Assembly: GCF_036785885.1 (NCBI RefSeq)
Contig: NC_092320.1
Coordinates: 11,037,557-11,101,556, forward strand
Length of the DNA: 64,000 nt
Direction of reading: 5' to 3'
DNA from: Coffea arabica
Taxonomy: Eukaryota; Streptophyta; Magnoliopsida; Gentianales; Rubiaceae
The notes under the pieces are model-generated. The model was given only the letters and a program-made list of their open reading frames with translations. It did not search any database and had not been told where the DNA came from. The translations under genes and the position numbers were made by a program. Each line of letters opens with the position of its first letter. Positions within the stretch are counted from its first letter, which is position 1. This document shows positions 12,097 through 27,700 of this stretch, one piece after another.

Positions 12097-13914
12097 ATTA
12101 ATGAAGCGTAATAACTAATATAAGCTGTAAATATATATACATCAAAAGCCATCTTGTGTAACAAGGTGATTACTTACTAGGCTGAGCATATACCTTATCT
12201 TTTTTTTTTTTTTTTTAACCTGTCAAGTGTAAGCATTTGTACTTTTTTTAAAAAAAATTATTAGGTTTTATCATTAGATACCCTTTTTCTTGATTGTACC
12301 AGAGATGAAAAAAAAAAAATTCATCGACTTTATTTTAATATTCAGGACATTTTTTTCTTGTTTCATAAGTTTTAGCTGAAATTTTGGATTCGATGCATTT
12401 ATTTATCTAACCAAACCTTCAAAAGATGACCCGAATATGCCAAAACTAATGATTATGGCAGAATTTCGGTCAGATATGTATCTAAACAATGATGAGTTAG
12501 AAGAATTAAGAAAAGAAGTTCGAATTCAACGGAAAATATAGGCTCTAATTTTTACACATCATTTTGTTTTTTGAAGAAGAATTTTTACACATCATTAAGT
12601 TGCTTATGCTGGATTGTTCCTTCTAGGAACTGGCACTGGGATTTTTCTTTTTGGGTCGGGTCCCATGGAGGAATTGGTAATGGGGTTTGACATTTAGCAG
12701 AGATGTGCTGTTCTGGATCATCAGCAAGTTGCTTCACCAACCACTCATCTCCTAATATCTTTGAAATTCTGGTCGTTTCATTCTTAACAACTGCACTTCA
12801 ACATAACAACCGGAGGAAGCTGCCTCTTAAAAGACTATTTCACCCGCTTCCTAACAAATAGTAGTAGTGTAATGAATGACACAAGAAAATTCGACAAAAT
12901 CCCCTGTTTCTGAGTTCTTAATTAGTTGTCTTTACTTGCCCAAGTCAAAAGAGATTCCTAATTAGCTGGATAGATAACAAATGGAGGAGATGTCGAGTGA
13001 AAGATACAGCTAGCGATATTTAAACTGTTGCTAGCAATCTAGAAGCTTTGATTTAGAATTCCCACTGGCAGCCAGCCAGCCAGCCAAAAATGCAAGGGGG
13101 GTTTCTTTTTTTTTTTCTTCTCCTTTTGTTTGATGTCTTTGATCAAATAATTGATACGTAGAAACTAGGAGGTTCGTTTTCACTTCAAATTTTACCTTAT
13201 TACTCTGTATTTTGCAGTCTCCCTTTTCTATCAAGTATCTAAATTATTCTAAAATGGCCAGAGTCCAAAAAAAAAAAAAAAAAAAAAAAGGGAGAGAGAG
13301 AGAGAGACAGAAATATCTATAATGGTTCAGACCAATTTGGTAGGGTTGATGGTTAGGAAAGGTTTAATACAAATACTTTATTTAAAAAAAAAAAAAAAAT
13401 CAATGATGTCCTCTATCGTGACAACAAAATGTAAGCACTAATTTAAGTTCAATAAAACCAGAAAACTAAGAAGTGTAATCTGGATCGAGGTCTACACCGC
13501 AATTTTCTCACATCAACTAATATGGCACGTAAAGTCAGACCATACCATCAAAATTTTCTATTTCCAACGTCCTGCTTTTCATATTTTATATGCAACGACT
13601 GATCTAAATACCGTATGTATTTGCCTTGAGGACCAAGACCAATTATCATATTTTACATGCAATTTTTTTTTTCCAACAATGCTTGAAAATCAACCAACTT
13701 AAGGGGGGATCCACTAAACTCCACTGTCTGTCCAGGCAATTGCTGGCTCGAAGGGGATATTTTACATGCAATTGCTGACCCAAAATTTGGTCTCTTTTAT
13801 GATATAGTTAATGTCTGAATTAATTAATAGTATTAAGTGATGAATTGAGTTATCAATCACATCATTAGTAATAAAGGCACAACCTAATCAAAGGACGTTA
13901 CAATCACTAGTGAC
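12097..13914. other. intergenic, downstream of the kinase
   Basis: AT-rich sequence with long A and T runs, an A-tract followed by an AG microsatellite at about 13268-13305, and a GCCAGCCA repeat near 13073. An unexplained open stretch on the minus strand (12585-12797) is listed separately. No other gene signal. Confidence 0.5.
12585..12797 (-). other. unrecognised protein-like open stretch
   Basis: On the minus strand a frame of 70 codons lies between an upstream stop (12800-12798) and a stop ending at 12585, without an early ATG. Its middle reads ISKILGDEWLVKQLADDPEQ and later PLPIPPWDPTQKEK, which has protein-like composition unlike the surrounding AT-rich DNA. It could be the last exon of an unrecognised small gene, a gene relic, or chance. 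I do not recognise the family. Confidence 0.25.
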
Positions 13915-14560
13915 TTGTACGGTGCAATTAATAATGGTGGGGATTGGTTTGGTTTTGAAATCGATTTTCAAATACAATTTTTTACTTATAATGTAAATGC
14001 AAAATTGTTTACTTGTCATTGTATTTGTATCTACACTTATGTTTGGTGTCTACATGTTATGTTCATGTATATAATATGGGGTTTGCTCTCAACTTATTCT
14101 AATTTTGTAAAAGTTGATTTTGTAAACTTGATTTATAAAAATTAGATATTTCAAAATAATTCATGTGTCTCCATTTACAGTTAAAAACCATTTTAATAAA
14201 TGCATAGATGTTCTCAAAAGAAAAGTTAAAAAGCTAACTTTTATTTTAAAAAATGACCATATTACACTTACATGCTATGCAAATAAATTTTGTGCTAATT
14301 AAATAATTTTTAATGTAATTAAATAATTTTTTTTATGAAGATTAAATGATGGATGAGAAAAACAATGGACACAAAGATGAATTTGTAATTGAATGAGAAA
14401 AGAATGAAAATAGAAAGACCATAAAAAGTTATCTAATCTTTAGGTACTTACGTTAAAGTTTGGAAATTACATTAAAATTTGAAAGGTAATTTTGTCTACA
14501 TGATAAAGTAGGCTAGAATCCAAAAGTATCTCACAACCTGTTTCTGATTTCCAACTTTTT
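13915..14560 (+). repeat. dispersed repeat, copy 1
   Basis: This AT-rich stretch shares many blocks in the same order with 59560-60050, for example ATTTTAATAAATGCATA, GTGCTAATTAAATAATTTTT, GGATGAGAAAAA and TAATCTTTAGGTA. Two diverged copies of one repeat family in the same orientation are the simplest reading. No terminal repeats or coding region could be defined. Confidence 0.55.
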
Positions 14561-14572
14561 TATACCAAAAAA

Positions 14573-14715
14573 AATCTAAAATCAGTTGAGAACATAATAC
14601 AATAAATTTTTCGAAAATCAAAATCTAAAATTAGGTCTTTAGAGCCAAAACAAATCTAAAATCAGTTGAGAACATAATAAAATAACTTTTCAAAAATCAA
14701 AAGCTTAAATCAGGT
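14573..14715. repeat. short tandem duplication, period about 80 bp
   Basis: AATCTAAAATCAGTTGAGAA and the bases after it occur twice, at about 14573 and 14653, with a few differences. The downstream 114-bp repeat begins with a related AAACCAGTTGAGAAA, so the two repeats may share an origin. Confidence 0.55.
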
Positions 14716-14717
14716 AT

Positions 14718-14945
14718 GTAAAACCAGTTGAGAAAAAGCCCATACTCTCCAAGGCAATTGTTGCCTTGGTCGTGGAATTTGTGACGCCCTGAATCACGGT
14801 ATCAGCCCAACATAAAGTATGAAGGTAAATTGTAAAACCAGTTGAGAAAATGCCCATACTATCCATGGCAATTGTTGCCTTGCTTGTGGAATTTGTAACG
14901 CCCTGCATCACGGTAGCAGCCCAACCTAAAGTATGAAGGTAAATC
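14718..14945 (-). repeat. 114-bp tandem duplication keeping an open frame
   Basis: Two head-to-tail units, 14718-14831 and 14832-14945, are about 90% alike. On the minus strand both units are open in the same frame, because 114 is a multiple of 3. They give two 38-residue repeats with cores such as TIYLHTLGWAATVMQGVTNS and TIYLHTLCWADTVIQGVTNS. The frame runs on into unrelated SINE/hAT sequence, so the full 132-aa frame is not a credible protein. The repeat may be a duplicated exon relic; the family is not recognised. Confidence 0.5.
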
Positions 14946-14965
14946 GTGCGGAAATAGCACCCAAC

Positions 14966-15736
14966 GTCAAGTATAAGTAAATTGCCACTGGCCATTTGGT
15001 CCAGTAGGGTGCAAACGAATCGAGCCGCTCGCGAGCAGCTCAATTCAAGCTCGACTCGTGCTCGAGCTGGTCGAGTCAGAGTCGAACTCGAGCTCGAGCT
15101 CAAAACATTAAACTCGTTAGCTCGCGAGCCGGCTCGCGAACTCGAGTATATATATATTTATTTTTTTGTTTTTATTTTTAATAGTAAAATTACATAAATA
15201 TCTTTAATATTTTATTATTTACTAAGAAAAAATATTATTTTATTTATTTTTTTAAAAATAAAATAATTATTTTTTATTTTTTTCGAGCTCGAACTCGAGT
15301 TTGAAAATTACCAGTTCGTCGAGCTCGAGCTCGAGTTCGAGTTCGATGAAATTAAGTCAAGTCTCGACTCGATAAGGTCAAAACTCGACTCGACTCGGCT
15401 CGGCTCGTTTGCAGCCCTAGTCCAGTGGTCATCATTCTATTGAGTGATGCTGGAGGTCAGGGATTCAACCGCTGCTTCCCACAAAAAAACTTGTCACCTT
15501 ACATGGCTGGTCTTCTGTCTCCACGGAATAGCTTGAGCGGTCTGCTCCCCCTCCTTAGAGTATGGCGACCTTCCTGGTTTATCCAAAATTCGAGTCCCGT
15601 TATTAACGTGCTCGGTGTGGAGTGGGGTCTCCTCTCCTGGGTCACAGGGGATTAGTCGGGACCCGTAAGAATTGACCCGGACACCCCTATGTTGACCAAA
15701 AAAACAAAAAAAAAGGTCAAGTATATAAGTAAATCG
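14966..15736 (+). mobile_element. tRNA-derived SINE, split by a hAT-like insertion
   Basis: The target duplication GTCAAGTATAAGTAAATTG (14966-14984) recurs as GTCAAGTATATAAGTAAATCG at 15716-15736. The SINE body starts at 14985 and is interrupted at 15005-15425 by the hAT-like element and its duplication. It has pol III-like box A (GTCCAGTGGTCATC) and box B (GGGATTCAACC) and ends with the 3' domain GATTAGTCGGGACCCGTAAG and an A-rich tail. Without the insertion it is about 310 bp. A truncated copy of the same 3' domain is at 28533. Confidence 0.75.
15005..15419. mobile_element. hAT-like non-autonomous element inside the SINE
   Basis: It begins TAGGGTGCAAACGAATCGAG, and its other end, read in reverse, begins TAGGGCTGCAAACGAGCCGA. 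Both ends carry many CTCGAG/GAGCTCG words in inverted array around an AT-rich middle. GTCCAG flanks both sides (14999-15004 and 15420-15425). A hAT duplication should be 8 bp; GTCCAGTA against GTCCAGTG would give 7 of 8. No transposase frame. Confidence 0.65.
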
Positions 15737-15846
15737 TACGTCAAAAGAGTCAAAAGTAATTGTGTTGACATTCTTGGTATGGAAAATTAGAAATGTCGAC
15801 ATATTATGTCGACACAATGACTTCAACCTTGGGCCATCTAATTAAC
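15737..15846. other. upstream region of RBX1
   Basis: Short stretch between the SINE and the RBX1 promoter motifs. No further feature seen. Confidence 0.4.
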
Positions 15847-15859
15847 GGGCCAAGGCCCA
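15847..15859 (+). promoter_or_regulatory. site II-type promoter elements of RBX1
   Basis: GGGCCAAGGCCCA lies about 150 bp upstream of the RBX1 start codon and contains two inverted GGCCC/GGGCC words. TGGGCY/AGGCCCA site II motifs are known TCP-factor targets in promoters of plant proliferation and translation genes. Paired with the telo-box in intron 1, this is the classical arrangement; binding itself is inferred. Confidence 0.5.
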
Positions 15860-16009
15860 TCGACGACACCGGAGTTGACTGAATGGTTTAAGGCCAAAAT
15901 TCCATTAGCTTCCCTGGTCTTTAAGGTGTTTATCCAATTCACGCGCAGTTTGAAGTGTGAACCTGTGCTCTAAAAGAGCTTAGAAGAGAGATCTCTTCGA
16001 GCCAACCCA

Positions 16010-19757
<3,748 letters not shown>

Positions 19758-21013
19758 AGCTTGGGCAATTGACAGTTGGGTTTCTCTGTGTTGTTGAAAA
19801 TGAAGATTTAGCCCTGCCTTTACCTTCCTTTACCAGTTTGCTGCAAATACGAAGTCAAATATTCTGAGAAACGTTATTTGTTGTAGAATGCAATATCTGG
19901 TTCTATTAGGTACTATGTAGGGATTCATCAGTAAATTAGTTTGCAGTTACTCGTACTGAATTGATGTCTGTTCTTTGCTTTTAATGATTTTAACACCTTA
20001 TTGCTGGTTGTTGTCTATTTTGTTTTTCTTTTCCGTACACTTAGTGCATATACATAACGGGTTTTGTTAATTTGGCCACGGCATTAAGAAGTTTTAGCGT
20101 GATCATTGACTTAATGGTTGAGCAAATGGTTGCGCTGTCCATGGTTTTGTGTGTGTTGAAAATTCGAAAGCACTGCACTTCACCTTCAAATCCACTAGTA
20201 CATTGGTACCCATTCCTTTTGTGCTGCTGGTAGTTCAAATCGTTTGAACCATTTATATTACTATAAGAATCTCCAACTTCTTTCGCGGGGGGGAAAACAC
20301 ACCCATAATTTTAACTGGGATGGATGACGACCGATAATTGTAGATGGTGGTGAATGTTTTGGCTTTGTTTCAAATTACCTTGGTAATTTCCTCCTGATAT
20401 TTTGTGCTGATCCCCTAGCCTTGCCAAATGCTGGAGGAAAGTAGGACAAAGATTAACCAACTTGCTTAATGGCTGACCAAATGGCACGCTAATTGGGTGC
20501 CGTTTTTACCACCCTAGACTGATATGCACAGGTGGAAGCTTAACGCTGACGGATGTACTGTATTGCTTCAACTTTTTCTCCAGTGTTGCTAGATTTGCCG
20601 CCGTGTGTGCTCCATTTTCTCCTGAAAAGAATACAAATATTTTGAATAATCAACACGGATGAGGAATTCAATACTCCCAAGTTTTGCAGGTGGAAAAGGT
20701 TTGGCAAATTCTCTGTCATCGTTCTAAGGGGTTGGAAGCCTCATGGTCATCATCCTCATTGTTTCAAGTGCGTGGAAAAGCTTATCGCTCACAAACAATA
20801 ACTCACGTTAAAAATCTCGTTCATGTAGGAGCCTCAGGTCGATACTTAAAAGTAAGTGGGCGGTAAATTTATAAATATAAGTCAATCACAATAACAAGGT
20901 GTTGGGAAAAAAAATTCTTTTTTTTTTTTTATAAAGAAAAACGGTGTTGGGAAATTAAGTTCTGATTCCTGTTGGCACAGTAAATTTCGGGTGAGCAGCA
21001 AAAAGCTTTTGAA
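19758..21013. other. downstream of RBX1, no gene recognised
   Basis: Includes the probable 3' UTR of RBX1. Near 20532 a short frame reads RWKLNADGC, like the start of a plant LINE-type RNase H domain, but it breaks off at once, so this is at best a tiny relic. A C-G7-A4 tract stands near 20285. Confidence 0.4.
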
Positions 21014-21095
21014 CGTCGCCTGAGAGATTCGAACTCTCGCGGGGAAACCCCATGTACTTAGCAGGCACACGCCTTAACCACTCGGCCAAAGCGAC
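21014..21095 (-). tRNA. trnS-GCU: tRNA-Ser (anticodon GCU)
   Basis: Read on the minus strand it begins GTCGCTTTGGCCGAGTGGTT and ends TTCGAATCTCTCAGGCGAC plus discriminator G. The 7-bp acceptor stem GTCGCTT/AGGCGAC pairs with one G-U. Box A (TGGCCGAGTGG) and box B (GAGTTCGAATC) are present, the anticodon loop reads CTGCTAA with GCT, and a long variable arm typical of tRNA-Ser follows (GGGGTTTCCCC). There is no intron. A run of five T on the minus strand a few bases past the 3' end is a plausible pol III terminator. Nuclear type, probably functional. Confidence 0.93.
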
Positions 21096-22189
21096 ATCCC
21101 TGGACGGTGGCGGAATGGTAACTAAACATCAGTCTATACGGAGGCGATCTTTGTCTTTTCGAACGATAATTTCTTCTTAAAAAAAAATAAAGAAAAAGTC
21201 AAGGACCTTAACCAGCGAATTTTTTTTTCCTGGCGGTATAAAAGACAAATCTTATTATTTAAGTCTCAGTTGAAGAACTTGCTACATCGAATCGAATTGC
21301 GAAAGGTGGTAGAAGAAGACAAGCAGTGTACCTTCTTTTCAGATTCATTAGAAAATAGCAGAAAGTGAACGGACAAATGGCAGTAAGTATCTGTTGTTTT
21401 AAAAATAATAAAAAAAAAAAGGTATCTGTTGTTTTAAGGCAGACAGCCCCAAGATGCATGCATAATTTGCTGGCCATGAGTCTTGAGACATTTGAGATCA
21501 GGAAATATTAATTAAATGGGCATCATATCTTACTTGGACAGATGCACTAGCATAAGAATCCTTCTTCATCCTGGCCACCAGCCCCTTGGCCTTTATTGTC
21601 TTTCTTCTTCGACGGAGTTTTTCCTCTCCCCTAATTAATTACGATGGATTTGATGATAAAAGTGTTATCATTGTGACCAAAAAAAAAAAAATCCTTCGTC
21701 CTGTCCATTGAGGGGCTTCTACTGGAGCTTTATGTTCTCCACTCATGCTGCACCCCAATCCAACTTAAAGACAGCAATCTCTTTCCAATAGAGATATAGA
21801 GGCACTTCCACCTCCGCCCAACTTCTTCTGTTCTTGGAACATTATCGATTGTGTTTGGATTGAAGATTATTTAGAATTTTTTTTTAGGTTATGTGATGAA
21901 TGTATGATAAAAAGTGTGGTTGAAAAAAATAATAAAATAACTAGAAAATGTATTTATGATCTAAGTTTTTATTTTTTTAGCAAATTATCATATATCTAAA
22001 TAAACACATTAATATTTAGATCACCGTGACGTCATGCTTTGTCAGAAGATGTATATTTATGCTCAATGTTTTTTTTTTTTTTTTTTTAAAAAAACAAGTA
22101 CTAGTGGACTAGTGGAAGCATCATCATCAGCCCAGTTCGCCCATGTAACATCCAGATTCCAGAAACAGATTTGGTGGCGAATCCCGGTG
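21096..22189. other. intergenic
   Basis: No gene seen. At about 21851-22007 lies a decayed MITE-like stretch that starts GTGTTTGGATTGAAG and ends TATCTAAATAAACACA. Long T and A runs are common. Confidence 0.45.
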
Positions 22190-22355
22190 GGACTCAACAG
22201 CCATTTGGTCCGTTGGTCATCACCAAAACTATCAAAACTTTAAGTCTTTGGTTGTGGGTAGGAGGTCAAGGGTTCGTCAAAATTTCAAACCCTACCTCCC
22301 ACCAGTCGTGCCACTATTTGTGGCTTGCCACTTTTAGAAACGTTTTGAAATTATG
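22190..22355 (+). mobile_element. probable tRNA-derived SINE relic
   Basis: Starts CCATTTGGTCCGTTGGTCAT, like the 5' end of the SINE at 14985 (GGCCATTTGGTCCAGTGGTCAT), with a box B-like GTCAAGGGTTCGTCAAA about 80 bp further. The 3' part differs from that SINE and no target duplication was found, so the limits are uncertain. Confidence 0.45.
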
Positions 22356-24544
22356 AAGGGTTTTTCTGTATATTAGATTTACTGTTTTTTTTTTGTTTTT
22401 TTAACCCTTGCTTTTATCATATGTGCCTTCTGCTCATGGTTTCAAGTCCCAAGTGATCATAGTTCTTTAAGGTATAATAATCAAGTCAGGAGGATAAATA
22501 TATCAGGAGTTCCAACTCACTAATGACAGAACAGAAGGATAACACGAAAGCGAGGCTGTGGGACTTGCTGCCGTTCGAGTTTCATGCCCAAAAGTTCGAA
22601 CATTTGCTAGTGAACCACGCCCAGATTTCCCACTAGGAAGAGTATAGCGTTATCTTTTAAAAAAGTTGCACTTGCTGGAGAATGGTTCATTTAATCCTGG
22701 GTGGACTTGGCCAATTATTAAACAGATCTGGCATCTTGCCCATATCTAATTATGTGCACCTTTTTTTTTTTTTTGTTACTTTTCTTTAAGCTATGAATGC
22801 CTTAAAAGTAAGTATATAGAGGAACAAATTCGATGCAGGAAGAATGATAATGGGGTAATGCTAAAAAATTTTGAGTTTGATGCCGCGGTGGTATTAGTTA
22901 GGTATTAGGCCCCATTGACTAATGCTGTCTCAACCCTGCTTGTAAAGCTAAATTAGGTTTGGATAAGCAATTGAATTTTGTTAATATGTAGTGAATCTAT
23001 TTACTCTCTTTAATTTGACATCATATATTCTAGCTAAAACAGAACATACGGTATCATGCATGACTAAGAAGGCTCTCTGTTTGATAACGCAAGTAAACCA
23101 AAAGATTAACGCCGTGCATGCAGTCCTTTACTAGTAGATAAGTGGTCATTAATTAGCACATGCCACTGGTGGAGCACGTACAACCTTCTATGGTTTGTAT
23201 CTTATTATCCAGCTGGAATCACTTGGTGTTGCGTAAAACTGTAATCCAATCTACCAGTTGATTAGGAAGCAGAATTAATTAGTCAAAGAAGCTTTTCAAA
23301 TCGAACACTCTTGACAAACATTGAAAAGGATCGGAAAAAAAGAACCAAGGGCATGTAAATAAATGCTTGCAGAAAAGGGACTAAACTTCAACTAATTAAG
23401 CGTGGGACAATTATAATCATGACAGTGACTAAGGTATAAAACAAGTCTAACATCATAAAGCATCGATGTCCCTTTCAGCAGCATCAAGTGATCAGCAATT
23501 ATGGGGGCTTTATAATCACCTTTTGCAACCTCAAAATTGGTGTGATCATTTGTGAAAGGCTAGTTTTGGTGGAATCCTATGCCTTTTTTTTTTTCTTTTT
23601 TGTTTACCACTTCGTTGAGGTTAATCACTTAGACCCTTTATGCGACCCTTTATGAGAAATACAATCTTGGATCTCAGGGTCATCAATGAACTCGATCATA
23701 AGCTAGCTAGTAGGATTTAATCGGGATGGCACGGAATTAGTACTGAAAACGAGTGCAATATGTTCTTTGTATTTCATTCAGCTTCACGTATATACTTCCC
23801 TGCTGCAGATGGAATGAGCTCTGTCGGTATTAGTTTTTGATTTCCTGTCCCATAGTAAGCTACATAACAGGAACAAAGAAAGACTAGGATAAGGAATATA
23901 AATCTGAGAAGAGATGTGATATAATATGCCCTTTGCATGAAAATATCTACTTCTTTTTTTTTTTTTTTTTTTTTTAAAAATCAAAGTTAAACGTTGGAAG
24001 AAAAGATCTGTAGTTTGTTGTATAACAACGGAACAGAGAAGGGAACTTTCTTTGGTTGTTCATTTCACCCTTTTTTTTTATTATTATTATTGATAAAGAT
24101 AGGAATAGCAGCAAAACTATCAAGTTCCGGAAGCATAAACCGGTGAAATATCATTATAGTAAAAGGAAAGTTGTTAGGCAGAAACCGCAACCTAAATTTT
24201 CGACCATTTTTTAGCCTGAAATTACTATGTGACTTGTATGCGATCATTTTTTAGATACAAAAGGTCAAATTTCACTTGTTTATGGACAAAAATAAAGATG
24301 TATTGATCAGGGCTAATCTTTTTTAAGAAAAAATTGAACACAGTTCGAATCAAATAGAAAATATTTTTTTTTATAAGAGGCACAATTTCATTACAATAAA
24401 TCTGCACTAAATATTAAAAAATACCTCAAATATCTCACAAGTTAAAACATTGCGTATGTTCTAATATTAATAGTACAAGCCATCAATGTATAAAATGTGC
24501 AAATTAACCTCTCCTATTCAAATTTTGTTTCTGCTCGCTCGCTT
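22356..24544. other. intergenic, no gene recognised
   Basis: AT-rich with several T runs. Open frames are short and low in complexity. Nothing further supported. Confidence 0.45.
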
Positions 24545-24741
24545 ATTCATTTCCTTACTCTTTTTTTTTAACACAGGGAATATTTCAATTTTGCCACACT
24601 AATCTCCCTGTACCTGTGCACCCCACGCCTCCAAAGATATACAAACCGTAGAGAGGTGATTCAAACTCACGATTTCGGGACCTAACTAGCCTACCCCGAA
24701 ACCATCCGAGCCAACCCCAAAAGGTGATTCATTTCCTTACT
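24545..24741 (-). mobile_element. tRNA-derived SINE with perfect 15-bp target duplication
   Basis: ATTCATTTCCTTACT occurs at 24545-24559 and 24727-24741. Between them, on the minus strand, is a 167-bp body with box A-like GGCTCGGATGGTTTCGG, box B-like GTGAGTTTGAATCACC, and a terminal A run (T run at 24561-24569 on the plus strand). The perfect duplication suggests a fairly recent insertion. Its 3' end differs from the SINEs at 14985 and 28775, so it is another family. Confidence 0.75.
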
Positions 24742-27700
24742 TGAACATGTTGAGTTGTGAAGGTGAATCAGTTTGAAGTTTTGTCGAGAATAAATTGCAA
24801 AATTTGTCCACCGACCACTCCACCAAACTGCAAGACGAGGGGTACAAATTGTCCTGAATCTCCTCCCTTCAATTTTTCCTTTCCCAGGAAAAGAACAAGG
24901 GCCAAAGAAGAAGGGTGAAAAAGAAAAAGAAAAAAAAGACAACCGTTGGTCATATATGATATAACCGTTCATCTTGTGCTTCTAGAGTGCAACCAACCAT
25001 ACAAAGAGAATAGGTTAAAAAGCAGCACTGAGTACCGAATGCGGAGTGCCGAGTGAGTCTGCATGCATGCAAATATGAAATTTACATAAATATTCCAGAA
25101 TCCTGCCACCCACTGACTGGCTTCCACCTCCTCCTGCTGCATACGATATCCATCCATGCCAGCCAGCTGCAGTTGTTACATCTCTTTCTTCTCAATCTCT
25201 GAGGCTCTGATAAGGGATTTTGTGTGGTGGCGGGGGAGACTGGAGAGAGAAAAGCGCCTAATAAGATAAAGCCAAGCGGCAGTTTGTTCGCTATAATTCC
25301 GCCACATTCTCCGGAATTACGAATGGCCCAACCCCCAATCGGCACCCCACCCCACCATCACATGCAGCTCTGCAATAATATCTTTCCCAGTTCCCACCTT
25401 CTAATAGTGTCCCGGCCGGGCTAGCTTAGCTAGCATGCATGATGCATGCCCTGTATGTTATTCCTTGTGAAGGAGACGGTTGAAGTGCCTAACTTTTGAC
25501 GTCTTAGTATTCGCGAAAAGCTGTGATGTTTCTAATAATAAATTGGTTGATTTTTCATTTTTATCTCGTAATTAAGATATCACTTCAATTGGTTGATTGG
25601 CGTCCTATAATTTTGATTGGTTTTAATTTCATCAGCATGTTGGAATTTTGTTATGCTTCTTTAGTCACTTGGAAGTTTGGATACCCACTCATTAATTTTT
25701 TTTTTTCCCATTTTTGGCGCAATCAAGTAACTAAATGGTTAATTGAGATAGTGTTGTATGTGCAAGATCATCACCACGTTTAATTTGGACCAGAAAAAGA
25801 AAAATGAGCAGACTACGCTAGGGTTTTTCTCAACTGTAATTTACTTGCACGAATGAGGATCACATTTTAGAAATTAGTGTGACGACATAGGGTTAATCAA
25901 TCTTTCTTGCATCGACAGTTTATCGTTGACGAGTCTAGATACATGTAATTCATTCTTAAATTGAATCAAAATTTTAAATTTTATACATGCGACGTATATA
26001 CATTACCGGTACATAAAGATATTACATCCTAAAATCCACACATTTTTGTTTTCTTCAAATAAAATCTCTACGCAGCAAGCTGGGGGGGGGAGGGGGAATA
26101 TACACAAAAGCGCTGTATTCCATGGTGGCCGGACGTAAATTTGAATGAGGTGGCGCGTTGCGAACTAGAAATCAAAGTGCGAGTGAAAATTCCTCGTATG
26201 GCTCGTCAATTTGACAGGTGTCAGAGCTGTACATTGGTTGGTTGGTGCGGCTTCTTGGTTGTAACAAGACCGTTATTGCCGCATTTTCATTTTACTATCT
26301 CCTCTTTTATTTTTAAGTCTCTCTCATTAAGTATTATAGATTACCCTCAATAGAATATATTAGTATGAACTCATAATTAAATTATATATTTATTTTAATA
26401 ATTCATAATACATGTCTCATTGAATTTTAAACTTTTAAGACTGTCAAATGGAACTCACAGACATGACTGTCATGTGTGTAATGCCCGTGATATGTATCAC
26501 ACCTTCCACTGAAGAGAGAATATAATTGTTGAGTGTAATAAAGAACATAATACCCTCTATCGTACCTGTATATGTAGTAAAATCCAAAACAAAAACAAAA
26601 TGAAAAAAAAAAAAAAGAAGAAAAGTACAGGTACAGTATAAAGTTGGGTAGTAGGCAGAGGGCAATATGTATGTATCGTTAATATCGAGATGGTGTCGGT
26701 CAAAAAACAACAAGCGCGCGAGGGAGTGTGCCTAAAAATTGTAGCCGTTACAAAATCATAAATGAATTGACCTTTTATTCAACGGACGAGGGGCAACTTT
26801 CCCCGCACCATGGTCTGCCCAACACAGGATGTATGTAGCTGCTTATTTATTTGCACGACTCCCGCCTTGTTTTTAGTGCCATTTTCCTCTTCCCGAATTG
26901 CCCCCCGGGGTGATGTATTAATACTGACTCATGCCACTGGACGAGTTGAGACTCTGACTCACCCAAATTCCTCCTCCGTGCTAAAATGGTTTCCTTGTAT
27001 TGCAAATCCGTAAAATGTTTCGAGTGATTTGATCCAATTTACCTTTTTGTCTGGTTTCATGAAGACTTTTTCCCTCCCCCCCCCCCCTCCCAAATGTTAG
27101 AATATTTTCATTGAACTTTAAATGGGACTTTACAATTCGAGCAAAGCCGGGATAATAAGTTGTACATATTAGTGTATTCAATGACAAGGAGGAATTATAC
27201 CTTTTTCGTCCAAAAGAATGTCTAAAACATATGAGTTAATAGTTGCACTAATGTCATATTTTGTTATCATTACTAACTAAGTTAAAGGAACCCATTCGAA
27301 AATGACGTCTTTAAACTTGAGATGTCCTCAAGAGAAGTGTTGGCATTCTCTGCTCTTTTTTGAGTTGCCTCGGAAGTTCCTTGTAATGGATTTGTATCTT
27401 GATTTTGCTCCAATGTTTTTTTCCACTATTTCATGCAGACCAAGTGGGAATCATTACCCAATTCACAATCAGGAGGTGATTTCTTTTTACTACTAAGATG
27501 CAATATTAAGTAGGGCTCCCGGGATCAAGAAGGCTATATATAGGAGGTCTACGCATGCATGATACTCCTGCACTCTTAACTTATTTTGACGGTCATTTAT
27601 TTGGACTGCATCTAAAATGTCACGCATGAGTGCTGCTCGCTCTCACTTGTAGTTGCGAGTTGAAAAAATTAGGAGTAATTGCCGGTGGATTATGAATATT

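Noticed and set aside
14705-15103. 132-aa minus frame as one protein
   Set aside because: It runs from the tandem repeat into the SINE and hAT-like element, so the N-terminal third is transposon sequence.
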